A DNA stretch of 50,970 nt from CAYRLW01 sp964425215 (GCA_964425215.1 CAYRLW010000021.1:1-50970); one strand, 5' to 3'. Positions 42,049 through 50,970 are shown, counted from the first letter of the stretch. Notes: generated by a model from the letters alone, not told the origin. Made by a program: numbers and translations.

Positions 42049-43152
42049 TTATTCGAGTTGCATGGGCATTACAATATGAAAATAATCCTTTTCGGGTACC
42101 GGTTGAATCGTAATGGCTCTCTTTGGATCGGTAAAATGGATGCTGATCGTATCCTCGTTCATAATTTTAAAGGGTTCTTCGACGTAGCGGTAGTTTAACG
42201 CAATAGAAACCGCCTCTCCTTCGTATTGGCAGGGAATATCCTCTTTAGCGGTACCAATATCGCTTTCTTCGGAAGAAACGGAAATCATTCCCGAACTTAA
42301 ACCCAGGTATACCCGATGGGATTTCTGTTCCACCAACAAGGAAACCCGTTTTAAAGCCTCAAGCATTTCATACCGGTTTACGTTGAAAGAAAAACTTTGA
42401 CTTTCCGGTATAACCCTACGGTAATTAGGAAACTGTCCTTCAATCAAAACAGAAGAAAGATGATAGGATCCAAATCGAATAAATATGGACTTATCCGTAA
42501 CTCCCAAATTCACAAGACCTTCATCACCGGCCCTATGGGTTACGATATTTAAAACCTTAGGAGGAATTATGACTCCGGTAAAATCCGGAATAGAGGAACC
42601 CATATTCTTTTGAATAAAAGCCAATCTTCGTCCATCGGTGGCCACCATAACCAGGGAATCTCCCTGTTTTTCAAAGAAAACGCCGTTCATAAAATAACGG
42701 GTTTCGTCATCCGAGACGGCAAACACGGTTTGATTTATCATCTCTTTAAATTCCTTCACCGGAATTTCAAAAGAAAGAGCTTCGTTAGCCACGGAAAATT
42801 CAGGAAATTTATCCGCGGCGATACTTTTAAGCTGGAATTTAATTTTTTTATTGTTGGGTCTGATGGTGATTTTGTTTTCATTTTGTTCAAAGGCCAATTC
42901 ACCTTCCGGAATGGATGAAAGGATCCCAAGAAATTTATCGCAAAAAACCGTGGTTGATCCGGCTTCCAAAACCATAACGGGAACCTTAGTTTCAAAGTTT
43001 ACCTTGAGATCCGTGGCCTTAATCGTCAGGGTATCGTTTTCCGCTTCTAACAGAACGTTAGAAAGAATAGAAATAGCGTTTTTAGAAGAGATAATTTCTT
43101 GGGCAATGCTGATTTCCTTTAAAAGAACCGATCGTTCGCAGGTAAACTTCAT
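42049..43152 (-). CDS. dnaN: DNA polymerase III beta subunit (sliding clamp)
   Basis: A 367-residue clamp protein that encircles DNA and tethers the replicative polymerase. The three-domain beta fold is recognisable from MKFTCERSVLLKEISIAQ at the start, MNGVFFEKQGDSLVMVATDGRRLA in the middle and the C-terminal DYFHIVMPMQLE. AAGGAG precedes the ATG. It is separated from dnaA by 197 bases holding DnaA-box-like sites. Confidence 0.95.
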   Translation of the reverse strand: MKFTCERSVLLKEISIAQEIISSKNAISILSNVLLEAENDTLTIKATDLKVNFETKVPVMVLEAGSTTVFCDKFLGILSSIPEGELAFEQNENKITIRPNNKKIKFQLKSIAADKFPEFSVANEALSFEIPVKEFKEMINQTVFAVSDDETRYFMNGVFFEKQGDSLVMVATDGRRLAFIQKNMGSSIPDFTGVIIPPKVLNIVTHRAGDEGLVNLGVTDKSIFIRFGSYHLSSVLIEGQFPNYRRVIPESQSFSFNVNRYEMLEALKRVSLLVEQKSHRVYLGLSSGMISVSSEESDIGTAKEDIPCQYEGEAVSIALNYRYVEEPFKIMNEDTISIHFTDPKRAITIQPVPEKDYFHIVMPMQLE

Positions 43153-43349
43153 AGATTATTATCTCCTTAATATATAATTATAATAGAAGTAGTAGTAATA
43201 GGGTACGGAAAAAAGTGAAAAACATGGATAAAATATTACCCTTCAAAAACATATCTACCCCACAAATTCTGGATAACTTTTATTAGTTATGCACATACGC
43301 ACAAAAAAAAATAAAACCCACAGTTAATCCACCGTATAATACCATGTTT
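43153..43349. promoter_or_regulatory. dnaA-dnaN intergenic region with DnaA-box-like sites
   Basis: AT-rich 197-base stretch. DnaA-box-like sequences are TTATCCAGA on the minus strand (43268-43276) and TTATGCACA on the plus strand (43287-43295), with a poorer one near 43224. They may form a second origin lobe or regulate dnaN. Confidence 0.5.
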
Positions 43350-44762
43350 TTAGGTTTTCGCGCTATATTCCTTTATCATTCGAATAAGCGTCTGGATGGT
43401 CGAATCCGTGGCAGGATCGGCCCGAATTTTTTCTTCAATTTTTTGACACGCGTGCATGACCGTGGTGTGATCCCGGCCACCGAACTCTAAACCCAACTCG
43501 GTGGTCGAGTATTCGGTTATTTCCCGGGCGATGTACATGGCCAATTGACGGGGTCCCACGATATTTTGGGTTCTTTTTTTCCCTTTCAAGTCGTTATAGG
43601 ATAGGGAAAAATAATCCGCCACCACCCGTTGGATAATTTCGATAGACATGTTGGTCTGTCTCGGGGAAGCGAAAACATCCTTTAACTGTTGTTGGGCTAT
43701 TTCTATGGTGATCTGTTTTCCCACCAGTTCGGCGTAGGCGATTAGCTTGGTAAGCGCCGCTTCCAAATCCCGGATATTGGTAGTGACGTTTTTACTAACC
43801 AATTCTATAACTTCGTCGGGTATGGCTACACCCCGGGATTCGGCTTTTTTCTTTAGGATAGCGTATCGGGTTTCATAATTCGGCGGTTGGAGGTCCACGT
43901 TCAAGCCCCGCTCGAACCGGGATCGTAGTCGATCGGAAAGGTTTTTTAGCTCCGAAACCGGCCTATCGCAGGTGAACACCATCTGTTTATTTCCGTCGTA
44001 AAGGGCGTTAAAAGTGTGGAATAATTCTTCTTGGGTTTCGTATTTTTTCTGGAGGAAGTGGATATCGTCGATCAAAAGAACGTCCACGTAGCGATACTTA
44101 TTTTTAAACGCCGCGGCCTTAGAAGGACCCTCTTTTATAGCGTGGATAAATTCGTTGGTAAAACTTTCTGCGGTAATGTAGATTACCTTGGCGTCCGATT
44201 CGGCGTAAATATAGTTTCCTATAGCCTGCATAAGGTGGGTTTTTCCAAGACCGACACCACCGTAAATAAGGCAGGGATTGTAAGCGGTTCCAGGATTTTT
44301 GGCGATAGCTATGGCCGCGTTGGAAGCGAAGCTGTTATTATCCCCAATAACGTAGGAAGAAAACGTATAGTCCCTACGGAGCTGTCCGTGGGGGGGCTTT
44401 CCTTTTTTCGGTTCCTCTGGGATTCGTGACTTTGGACGCTCAGCATTTGCTGACCCAAACCCAAGGGTCTTGGCGGGGGCTTTTGTTTCGGAGGCTCCCG
44501 GTTCCTGCTTTTTCGGCTTTACCTCGAATTGAATGGTTAAATTTTTACCCGTCAATTCATGCAGTTTTTCTTCTATATAGTTCTGGTACCTCTGTTTTAC
44601 CTGGTCCCGGTAAAAGGAAGAGGGAACCCAAAGGACAATTTGGTTTTCCGTGGAAGAATGGTACTCCAAATTAAACCACATGGCGTATTCTTGCTCTTCC
44701 AATTCGTTACGAATTTGGTTCAGCGTCTCTTTCCAAAATATCTCATAATCCCAGGTTCCCAT
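43350..44762 (-). CDS. dnaA: Chromosomal replication initiator DnaA
   Basis: A 470-residue AAA+ initiator that binds oriC and opens the duplex. Domain I starts MGTWDYEIFWKETLNQIRNE; a Lys/Pro-rich linker follows (KPKKQEPGASETKAPAK); the AAA+ core has Walker A GGVGLGKTHLMQAIGN and Walker B VLLIDDIHFLQ; the C-terminal HTH has GGRDHTTVMHACQKIEEK. The start at 44762 is chosen because GAGG stands 9 bases upstream; the ATG at 44771 touches the GAGG directly, and the longer frame to 44828 covers the promoter. The -10 of its promoter overlaps a DnaA box, indicating autoregulation. Confidence 0.95.
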   Translation of the reverse strand: MGTWDYEIFWKETLNQIRNELEEQEYAMWFNLEYHSSTENQIVLWVPSSFYRDQVKQRYQNYIEEKLHELTGKNLTIQFEVKPKKQEPGASETKAPAKTLGFGSANAERPKSRIPEEPKKGKPPHGQLRRDYTFSSYVIGDNNSFASNAAIAIAKNPGTAYNPCLIYGGVGLGKTHLMQAIGNYIYAESDAKVIYITAESFTNEFIHAIKEGPSKAAAFKNKYRYVDVLLIDDIHFLQKKYETQEELFHTFNALYDGNKQMVFTCDRPVSELKNLSDRLRSRFERGLNVDLQPPNYETRYAILKKKAESRGVAIPDEVIELVSKNVTTNIRDLEAALTKLIAYAELVGKQITIEIAQQQLKDVFASPRQTNMSIEIIQRVVADYFSLSYNDLKGKKRTQNIVGPRQLAMYIAREITEYSTTELGLEFGGRDHTTVMHACQKIEEKIRADPATDSTIQTLIRMIKEYSAKT

Positions 44763-45176
44763 AGGGTTCATCCTCAATTCATATTCAGGTTGTGAACATA
44801 TTATCCACAATAAAGGCAAATCATGCAAATAGAAAAAAGGGTATATATTTGAATCTTGGATTGAAAAATACGGTATAAATGAATAGTATAAATTAGCTAA
44901 CTATATATATTTTAACGAGATAAAATTTTCATGCCAAGTATCGTCAAAAATTATTTTTTTTTAGTAATTGTATTAATGTCGTAAGCGTAACTATTTATTA
45001 AATTATTCACAAATTATCCACAATTATATGATTTCTTACGGTTTTAACATCAATGTTTGTTCAAAACGGAGAGAGTTTTGAAAGAACCTTCATCCTTTAC
45101 TTTTTTCCTATTTAAGGATATACTTTACCTCTCGGTTCTCCCTACCGGTTAATGTCTTCTTTAATTAGGAAAAACG
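44763..45176. other. Replication origin region (oriC) between dnaA and gyrB
   Basis: A 414-base AT-rich region without genes between divergent dnaA and gyrB. DnaA boxes: TTATCCACA at 44801-44809, TTATTCACA at 45003-45011 and TTATCCACA at 45014-45022, the last pair 11 bp apart and so on the same helix face. Long A+T runs between 44860 and 45000 can serve as the unwinding element. The dnaA promoter (-35 TTGCAT, complement of 44823-44828; 17 bases; -10 GATAAT, complement of 44800-44805) overlaps the first box. The gyrB promoter is TTTACT (45096-45101), 17 bases, TATACT (45119-45124). Confidence 0.8.
45060..45088. repeat. Short palindromic element, copy 2
   Basis: Arms TTCAAAAC (45060-45067) and GTTTTGAA (45075-45082) followed by AGAACC. 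On the minus strand it reads GGTTCTTTCAAAAC, close to the GGCTCTTTCAAAAGT of the element at 12048-12062, in the opposite orientation. Confidence 0.45.
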
Positions 45177-47084
45177 ATGGAATCTAGCTATTCGGCGCAA
45201 AGTATCCAGGTATTAAAAGGTCTGGAAGCGGTACGAAAACGTCCCGGCATGTATATTGGGTCAACCGGGTTAGATGGGCTTCATCATCTAGTTTACGAGG
45301 TCGTGGATAACTCGATCGACGAGGCCATGCAGGGCCACTGTACCCAAATTTTGGTGGTTCTGGAGCCCAACGACGTGGTTAGGGTAGAGGACGACGGCCG
45401 GGGTATTCCTGTGGATATGCACCCCACGGAAAATGTAAGCGCCCTGGAATTGGTAATGACCAAACTCCACGCGGGGGGTAAATTCGATAAAAATTCCTAC
45501 AAGGTTTCCGGAGGCCTCCACGGGGTCGGTGTTTCCGTCGTAAACGCCCTTTCTTCCTGGTGCGAAGCCTTTATACACCGGGACGGAAAGTTACACTATC
45601 AAAAGTATAATATTGGAATCCCCGAAGAGGATGTAAAGCTCATCGACGAAACTACCCGGCGGGGTACCATTATCCGTTGGAAGGCCGACGAAACCATCTT
45701 TGAAAGTACTACCTATAATTTTGACGTTCTTTCCAACCGTTTGCGGGAGTTAGCCTTTTTGAACAAGGGCCTCCGAATCGCTATTCGGGACGATCGGCTT
45801 TCTACCCCCAAGGTCCACGAGTTTCTTTTTGAGGGGGGTATTAAAAGTTTTGTGGAGTACTTAAACCAAAACAAAACGGTCCTCCATAAAGAAACCATCT
45901 ATATCATCGGGAATCGAGACGACGTGGAAGTTGAATGCGCTATCCAATACAACGACGGCTTCAACGAAAACATGTTTACCTTTGTCAACGACATCAACAC
46001 CCGGGAGGGGGGCACCCACCTGGTGGGATTTAAATCCGCCTTAACCCGGACCTTGAACGAGTATTTAAAGAAATCCAAGTTGGCAAAAAAACTGGACGAA
46101 ACCCTTTCGGGGGACGACGTTAGGGAAGGCTTGACGGCGATTCTTTCGATCAAGGTTCCTAATCCCCAGTTTGAGGGTCAAACCAAGGGGAAATTGGGAA
46201 ACTCGGAAGTGAAGGGTATCGTAGAGTCGGTGGTGAACGAACAGCTGGAGCTGTTTTTGGATCAGCACCCGGACATTATCGCCGCTATTCTAGAAAAAAC
46301 GATCCTGGCGGCCAAGGCGCGGATCGCTGCCCGGAACGCCCGGGACGCCACGAGGCGGAAGAACCTTATGGAAAGCGCCGGCCTTCCGGGAAAATTGGCC
46401 GACTGTTCGGAGAAAGACCCGGCCCTTTGCGAACTCTTTATCGTGGAAGGGGATTCGGCCGGCGGCTCGGCAAAAATGGGACGGAATCGGGCATTTCAAG
46501 CGATCCTTTCATTGTTTGGCAAAATGCTGAACGTTGAAAAGACCCGGATTGAAAAAGTAATCACCAACGAAAAACTACAGCCTATTATCGCCAGCATCGG
46601 GGGCGGGGCAGGGGTAGAGTTTGATATAACGAAAATTCGGTACCATAAAATTATCATTATGGCCGACGCGGACGTGGATGGTTCCCATATTCGGACCCTT
46701 TTATTGACCTTTTTTTACCGCTACATGACCGAACTGATCGAGCGGGGACACGTGTACCTGGCCATGCCGCCTTTGTACAAAATCAGCTACGAAAAAAAGA
46801 CCTTTTACGCCTACGACGACGAAGAAAAGGACAAAATCTTAGCCCAATCGGGTCGGGATCCGGAAAAAATTGCCATCCAACGGTACAAGGGTCTTGGGGA
46901 AATGAACCCCGACCAGCTCTGGGAAACCACCATGGATCCGGACCGGCGGAATATCACCCAGGTTCATCTGGACGACGCGGTGGAGGCGGAACGGATCTTC
47001 TCCACGCTTATGGGTGAGCAGGTGGAGCCGAGACGGCTATTTATAGAAGAAAACGCCCTGTTGGTTTCTAATTTAGATGTCTGA
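45177..47084 (+). CDS. gyrB: DNA gyrase subunit B
   Basis: A 635-residue ATPase subunit of gyrase. GHKL ATPase: VVDNSIDEAMQGHC, VEDDGRGIPVDMH, GGLHGVGVSVVNALS. Transducer domain: QTKGKLGNSEVKGIVESV. TOPRIM: ELFIVEGDSAGGSAKMGRNR and MADADVDGSHIRTLLL. C-terminal tail: QRYKGLGEMNPDQLWETTMDP. The length is that of the short (non-enterobacterial) GyrB. The ATG at 45177 has AGGA upstream; gyrA follows 19 bases after the stop. Confidence 0.97.
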   Translation: MESSYSAQSIQVLKGLEAVRKRPGMYIGSTGLDGLHHLVYEVVDNSIDEAMQGHCTQILVVLEPNDVVRVEDDGRGIPVDMHPTENVSALELVMTKLHAGGKFDKNSYKVSGGLHGVGVSVVNALSSWCEAFIHRDGKLHYQKYNIGIPEEDVKLIDETTRRGTIIRWKADETIFESTTYNFDVLSNRLRELAFLNKGLRIAIRDDRLSTPKVHEFLFEGGIKSFVEYLNQNKTVLHKETIYIIGNRDDVEVECAIQYNDGFNENMFTFVNDINTREGGTHLVGFKSALTRTLNEYLKKSKLAKKLDETLSGDDVREGLTAILSIKVPNPQFEGQTKGKLGNSEVKGIVESVVNEQLELFLDQHPDIIAAILEKTILAAKARIAARNARDATRRKNLMESAGLPGKLADCSEKDPALCELFIVEGDSAGGSAKMGRNRAFQAILSLFGKMLNVEKTRIEKVITNEKLQPIIASIGGGAGVEFDITKIRYHKIIIMADADVDGSHIRTLLLTFFYRYMTELIERGHVYLAMPPLYKISYEKKTFYAYDDEEKDKILAQSGRDPEKIAIQRYKGLGEMNPDQLWETTMDPDRRNITQVHLDDAVEAERIFSTLMGEQVEPRRLFIEENALLVSNLDV

Positions 47085-47103
47085 TAAGGAAAATGGATAA
47101 GCT

Positions 47104-49835
47104 ATGGGCGAAATAACCGGAAAAGTCATACCTGTCGCGATAGAGGACGAAGTCAAAACCGCGTACTTGAATTACGCCATGTCCGTCATCGTTAGCCGGG
47201 CCCTCCCGGACGTACGGGATGGTCTTAAGCCGGTTCATCGACGGCTGTTGTACGCCATGGATGAACTGGGACTGCATCCCAACGCGGCGACTAAAAAAAG
47301 CGCCCGTATCGTCGGGGATGCCATGGGAAAGTACCATCCCCACGGGGATGCGTCGCTATACGACGCTTTGGTCCGCATGGCCCAGGATTTTTCCCTTCGG
47401 TATCCCCTGGTCCAAGGGCAGGGAAACTTCGGTTCCATCGATGGGGACCCCCCNNNNNNNNNNNNNNNNNNNNNNNNNNNNNNNNNNNNNNNNNNNNNNN
47501 NNNNNNNNNNNNNNNNNNNNNNNNNNNNNNNNNNNNNNNNNNNNNNNNNNNNNGGTATCCCCTGGTCCAAGGGCAGGGAAACTTCGGTTCCATCGATGGG
47601 GACCCCCCCGCGGCTTCCCGGTACACGGAGGCCAAGCTTTCCCGGGTAGGGGACGAAATGTTGATGGACCTGAAAAAGGATACCGTCGACTTTATCCCCA
47701 ACTACGATGAATCCCTCAGCGAACCCGTGGTGCTTCCGTCGGCCATTCCCAACCTTTTGGTAAACGGGTCCAGCGGTATCGCCGTCGGCATGGCTACCAA
47801 TATGCCGCCCCATAATTTGGGCGAAATTTGCGACGCCATCTGCGCGTATATCGAAGACCCCGACCTATCTATAGACGCGCTCAGCCAGTACGTTAAGGGG
47901 CCCGATTTCCCCACCGGGGGAATCATTTTTGGGCGCCGGGGTATCCGGGAGGCCTACAAGACCGGTCGGGGCAAAATAGTCATCCGGGGCAAGTTTGTCA
48001 TAGAAACCTCCAAGACGGGCAAAGAATCGATTATTTTTAACGAAATTCCCTACGCGGTGAACAAGGCAAACCTCTTGATCCGTATTTCCGAATTGATTCG
48101 GGATAAGGTGATCGATGGGATTTCGGAATTCCGGGATGAATCGGACCGGGATGGGATGCGGATCGTTATCGAGCTGAAAAAGGGAGCCATCGTTAAGGTG
48201 GTGCTTAACCAGCTCTTTTCCCACACGGCTCTCCAGTCCTCCTTTGGGGTCATAAACCTGGCCTTGGTGGGCGGTATGCCCCGGTGTCTGAACCTTAAGG
48301 AGCTGATCCATTACTTTGTAGAACACCGGGTCGATGTGGTTACCCGGCGCATCAAATTTGATCTAAAAAAGGCCGAAGAACGGGCCCATATACTGGAAGG
48401 CCTGGTTATCGCCCTGGCAAACATCGACGAGGTGGTGGCCATCATAAAGGCGTCCCGGGATATCGATGGGGCAAAATCAAAATTAATGGACCGTTTTCTC
48501 CTGTCGGAGGTCCAATCCCAGGCTATTGTGGATATGCGCCTCGGTCGGCTGACCAGTTTGGAAGTAGAAAAACTACAGCAGGAGTTGGCGGAGCTGAAGG
48601 TACAAATCGACTACTTTAAATCCCTTTTAGCGGACCATAAAAAGCTGTTAGCCCTTATCCGGGACGAGATTAAGACGGTCTCTGATAAATTTGGGGATCC
48701 TCGGCGGACCGAAATCGTTACCGACGAAATTGAATCGATCAATATCGAAGATCTTATAAAAAAAGAAGAGATGGTCATCCTTATTTCTAACCTGGGTTAT
48801 ATTAAACGGGTACCCGTTTCGTCGTATAAGAGCCAAGGACGGGGCGGAAAGGGGATGAACAGCGCGAAATTGGTGGAAGACGACTTTGTTAAACAGTTGT
48901 TTGTCGCTTCTACCCACGATTATATCCTCTATATTTCCAACAAAGGTAAGGCGTATTGGATGAAGGTCCACGAGATCCCCGAAGGGTCCCGAACCTCCCG
49001 GGGCGCCCATATCAAATCCTTGTTAACCGTATCTCCCAACGAAGAGATAACCACCGTGGTCGCTTTAAAGGATTTTTCTGAAAACCAGTACCTCTTTATG
49101 ACCACGGCCCGGGGAGTCGTAAAAAAAGTAAAGACCAGCGAGTTTTCCAACGCCAAAACCCGGGGTATTATTGCCATCAATTTGGACGAAGGGGATAGTT
49201 TGGTCAGCGCCCTCCTTACGTCGGGAAAGGACGAGGTGGTTCTTATTTCCCGTAAAGGTCAGGCCCTGCGGACCGAGGAAGCCCAGGTTCGATCCATGGG
49301 TCGATCGTCTCGAGGTGTGGCGGGCATGCGTTTGGACGATGACGATGAGATGGCCGGGGTCCTCTTGGTTAACGATTCGGAAAAAATGCTTATCCTTTCC
49401 GAATACGGATACGGGAAGCGGGTCCAATTCGACGAATTTTCTTCCCATGGACGGGCTACGGGAGGCCAGAGGATCTATACGGTCGCTGAAAAAACCGGCG
49501 AGATTGTAGGGTGCGTCAACGTCAAAGACGGAGACCAAATAATGTGTATAACCAGCCAGGGAAAATCGATTAAACTGGCGGTGGACGAAGTTTCCGTGAT
49601 GGGAAGAGCCGCCCAAGGGGTCCGGATTGTTAACATCGAACGGCCGGATTTTGTAATCGGCGTCGATAGGATAGCCCCCGAGGAACCGGAACCAGAAGGG
49701 ACCGAAGCTCAAGAATCGGAAAAGTATGATATGGAAACCAGTAACCAGGAAATAGAAGGATCGGTAGCGCTTGACCAGGAAGATCTGGAGGATCAAGAGT
49801 CGCAACCGTCAGATACCGCGGAGGAAGAGGAATAA
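47104..49835 (+). CDS. gyrA: DNA gyrase subunit A; split by an artefactual gap
   Basis: DNA-cleaving subunit of gyrase. After removing 155 artefactual bases (100 N and one of two 55-base copies) the frame is continuous for 858 residues. Catalytic Tyr122 lies in ASRYTEAKL; the quinolone-determining region reads HGDASLYDALVRMAQ, so residue 83 is Ala instead of the Ser of E. coli while Asp87 is kept. The C-terminal beta-pinwheel includes the GyrA box region SQGRGGKGMNSAK and repeats such as SRKGQALRTEEAQVRSMGR. The last 50 residues form an acidic tail (EEPEPEGTEAQESEK, ending DTAEEEE), known in other gyrases to regulate wrapping. Confidence 0.95.
47454..47553. other. 100-N scaffold gap with overlapping flanks (no real missing sequence)
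   Basis: The 55 bases before the gap (47399-47453) are repeated exactly after it (47554-47608). Joining the contigs at this overlap keeps gyrA in frame and yields the expected GDPPAASRYTEA segment. Confidence 0.95.
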
Positions 49836-49878
49836 ACGGTTTCGATACAAAGCTTCAGCATGCATAGCAGGCCGAGAA

Positions 49879-49910
49879 TGTTTCACGTGAAACACTTTTC
49901 CCGTGAAACG
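49879..49910. promoter_or_regulatory. parS chromosome-partition site with an abutting degenerate copy
   Basis: TGTTTCACGTGAAACA (49879-49894) is a perfect match to the bacterial ParB-binding parS consensus. Directly next to it, 49895-49910 keeps the right half as GTGAAACG but only 5 of 8 bases of the left half. The site lies about 5 kb from oriC, where parS sites normally cluster. Confidence 0.88.
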
Positions 49911-49935
49911 GTTCGGATTTATCTCAATAAAAGAG

Positions 49936-49980
49936 GGTTTTACAGGGCTTATCAAAGCCTTGGTAAAACCTTCTTTTTTT
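49936..49980 (+). terminator. Terminator of gyrB-gyrA
   Basis: Stem GGTTTTAC/GTAAAACC (49936-49943 and 49963-49970) with an inner AGGGCTT/AAGCCTT pair and ATCA loop, followed by TTCTTTTTTT. Confidence 0.85.
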
Positions 49981-50065
49981 AACAGGTTCGAAAAGCCAAC
50001 CCGTGGTGTAGGAAGCGAAAAAAGCGGGACTTTCTCCTATTGCCGAAGGCGGAGGAACGGCCCAA

Positions 50066-50970
50066 TTAGTGGGAAATCCCGTACTGACGTTCTATCTTTT
50101 CGTAAAAATCGATGATTTGACGGACGTATTTGCGCTTTTCCACGTAGGGGCGGTAAAAAAAGGACCGCTTGAACCCGTAGATCACCAGATCCTTTAATTG
50201 GGAAGGGGAAATGTCAAAGTGATCCAGGGCTAGGCGGTACTCGTTCGTCACGGAGGTGTGGGAAACGAGGCGATTGTCCGTACAGAGGGATACCGAGAGG
50301 CGGCGGTCCAGCATGTGTTTAAACGAATGGTAGGAGATATGCTTGATGTCCGGGGAGGTTTGCAGGTTGCTGGTAAGGCATACTTCCACGGTGGTGCGAT
50401 TTTCGGCGATGTAGTCAACCAGGTTTTCGATATACCGGTGTTTGTCCCCCACATCATCCGCATAGATCCTATCCGCGTCAAATAGATGGAGCCCGTGGCC
50501 AATCCTATCGGCGTGGAGCTTGGTGATGGCTTGGAAAATAGATTCGGGACCGTAGGCTTCCCCCGCGTGGACGGTCTTTTTTAAAAAGTGTTTGTGCACG
50601 TAATCGTAGGATTCCTCGTGGGCGCTGGCGGGATAACCGTACTCACTGCCCGCTAAATCGAAGGCCACTATTTGTATATCCGATTCGGAAGCCAGTTTTA
50701 CCGCCGCTTTGGCCAGTTGAAGACTGGCGGTACGAATGACCTCTTCAGCGGAGGAATAGGAAAGAAGCCGGTACAGATCCCGGTAATACTCGGAAAATTC
50801 GGGGGTAAAGAACCGCATGGCGCACACGATAATCCCGTACTCGAAGGGCGGTTCGTCCTTTGGGATCCTGGCGTTTATGCTCGCTCGGGCGTTTCGAAGC
50901 CCCCGGTCCACGGCGCCCATGACAAGCTCGAAGGAACGGTCCCGGGACATGTGCAGTTGGGGAGCGAAAC
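50066..50970 (-). CDS. add: Adenosine deaminase family protein, N-terminus outside window
   Basis: The frame is open past an internal ATG (50950) to the window edge and encodes FAPQLHM just before it, a conserved ADA segment, so the true start lies beyond the window; about 60-80 residues are missing. Zinc and catalytic motifs: VHAGEAYGPESI with the HAGE proton donor, ADRIGHGLHLF, VEVCLTSNLQT, and SLCTDNRLVSHTSVTNEY with the metal Asp. It should deaminate adenosine (or a related purine) to inosine for salvage in the cytoplasm; other substrates of the ADA/AMP deaminase superfamily cannot be excluded. An A-rich hairpin near 50010-50070 may terminate it. Confidence 0.87.
   Translation of the reverse strand, partial: FAPQLHMSRDRSFELVMGAVDRGLRNARASINARIPKDEPPFEYGIIVCAMRFFTPEFSEYYRDLYRLLSYSSAEEVIRTASLQLAKAAVKLASESDIQIVAFDLAGSEYGYPASAHEESYDYVHKHFLKKTVHAGEAYGPESIFQAITKLHADRIGHGLHLFDADRIYADDVGDKHRYIENLVDYIAENRTTVEVCLTSNLQTSPDIKHISYHSFKHMLDRRLSVSLCTDNRLVSHTSVTNEYRLALDHFDISPSQLKDLVIYGFKRSFFYRPYVEKRKYVRQIIDFYEKIERQYGISH

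Noticed and set aside
44763..44828. N-terminal extension of DnaA to 44828
   Set aside because: That stretch contains the dnaA promoter, the predicted start site and a DnaA box. The initiator begins with the MGTWDYEIFW segment.
1..50970. CRISPR arrays, insertion sequences, prophage or integron genes
   Set aside because: No regularly spaced repeats, transposase, integrase or phage motifs were seen in any reading frame; the window looks like core chromosome.

Overview
This window looks like a chromosome segment spanning the replication origin of a spirochaete of the Treponema lineage. The evidence is a periplasmic-flagellin (FlaB-type) gene, FlgM, sigma-28 promoters, an ODP-type di-iron sensor next to a soluble chemoreceptor, and the order dnaA-dnaN-recF-dciA with rpmH-rnpA-yidD-yidC-khpB beside it. 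Base composition is near 50 percent GC, which would suit the gut (for example termite) treponemes better than T. pallidum or T. denticola relatives; this is inference. The sequence is a scaffold with five runs of exactly 100 N. Two of them (in the sugar ABC ATPase and in gyrA) are flanked by the same 55 bases on both sides, so the contigs really overlap and both genes are intact once the duplicate is removed. The other three are true gaps and cut genes.

Layout. 0-2.2 kb: 3' part of an AddA/RecB-like helicase-nuclease. 2.4-12 kb (minus strand): a sugar uptake and sensing locus. In transcription order it holds a Nudix hydrolase, a periplasmic binding protein, a YesM-type histidine kinase, a YesN-type AraC response regulator, a XylF-like binding protein, a ChvE-like binding protein, an ABC ATPase and a permease. 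12-19.4 kb: thioesterase, CHASE-PAS histidine kinase, membrane HD-GYP phosphodiesterase, hybrid cluster protein (hcp) with an HcpR-like operator, and an alpha/beta hydrolase. 19.5-25.9 kb: tRNA-Ala(GGC) leading into a conserved unknown gene, then a six-gene minus-strand operon ODP-MCP-hydrolase-Nif3-LspA-small membrane protein. 25.9-33.5 kb: Lon-like protease, ATPase-HDOD signalling protein, rsmI-flgM-degenerate Fe-ADH-SpoU methylase, zinc-ribbon membrane protein. 33.5-37 kb: flagellin flaB, a secreted protein, a membrane MCP-like protein. 37-50 kb: khpB-yidC-yidD-rnpA-rpmH, dciA-recF-dnaN-dnaA, oriC, gyrB-gyrA, a parS site, and the start of a deaminase gene running off the end.

The most notable signal is promoter architecture. 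Several operon-leading genes (Nudix, thioesterase, CHASE kinase, HD-GYP, rsmI, MCP-like) have a sigma-70 -35/-10 pair whose -10 hexamer ends exactly 6 (once 7) bases before the start codon, so their mRNAs should be leaderless. Replication, flagellar, sugar-uptake and protease genes instead have leaders with good Shine-Dalgarno sites. Other items worth a second look are an HcpR-like palindrome centred at exactly -41.5 from the predicted hcp start site, a Fe-ADH paralogue that has lost three of four metal ligands, the ODP-MCP oxygen-sensing pair, a three-component sugar sensor, and a parS site downstream of gyrA. All functional calls rest on reading motifs by eye; no database search was run.
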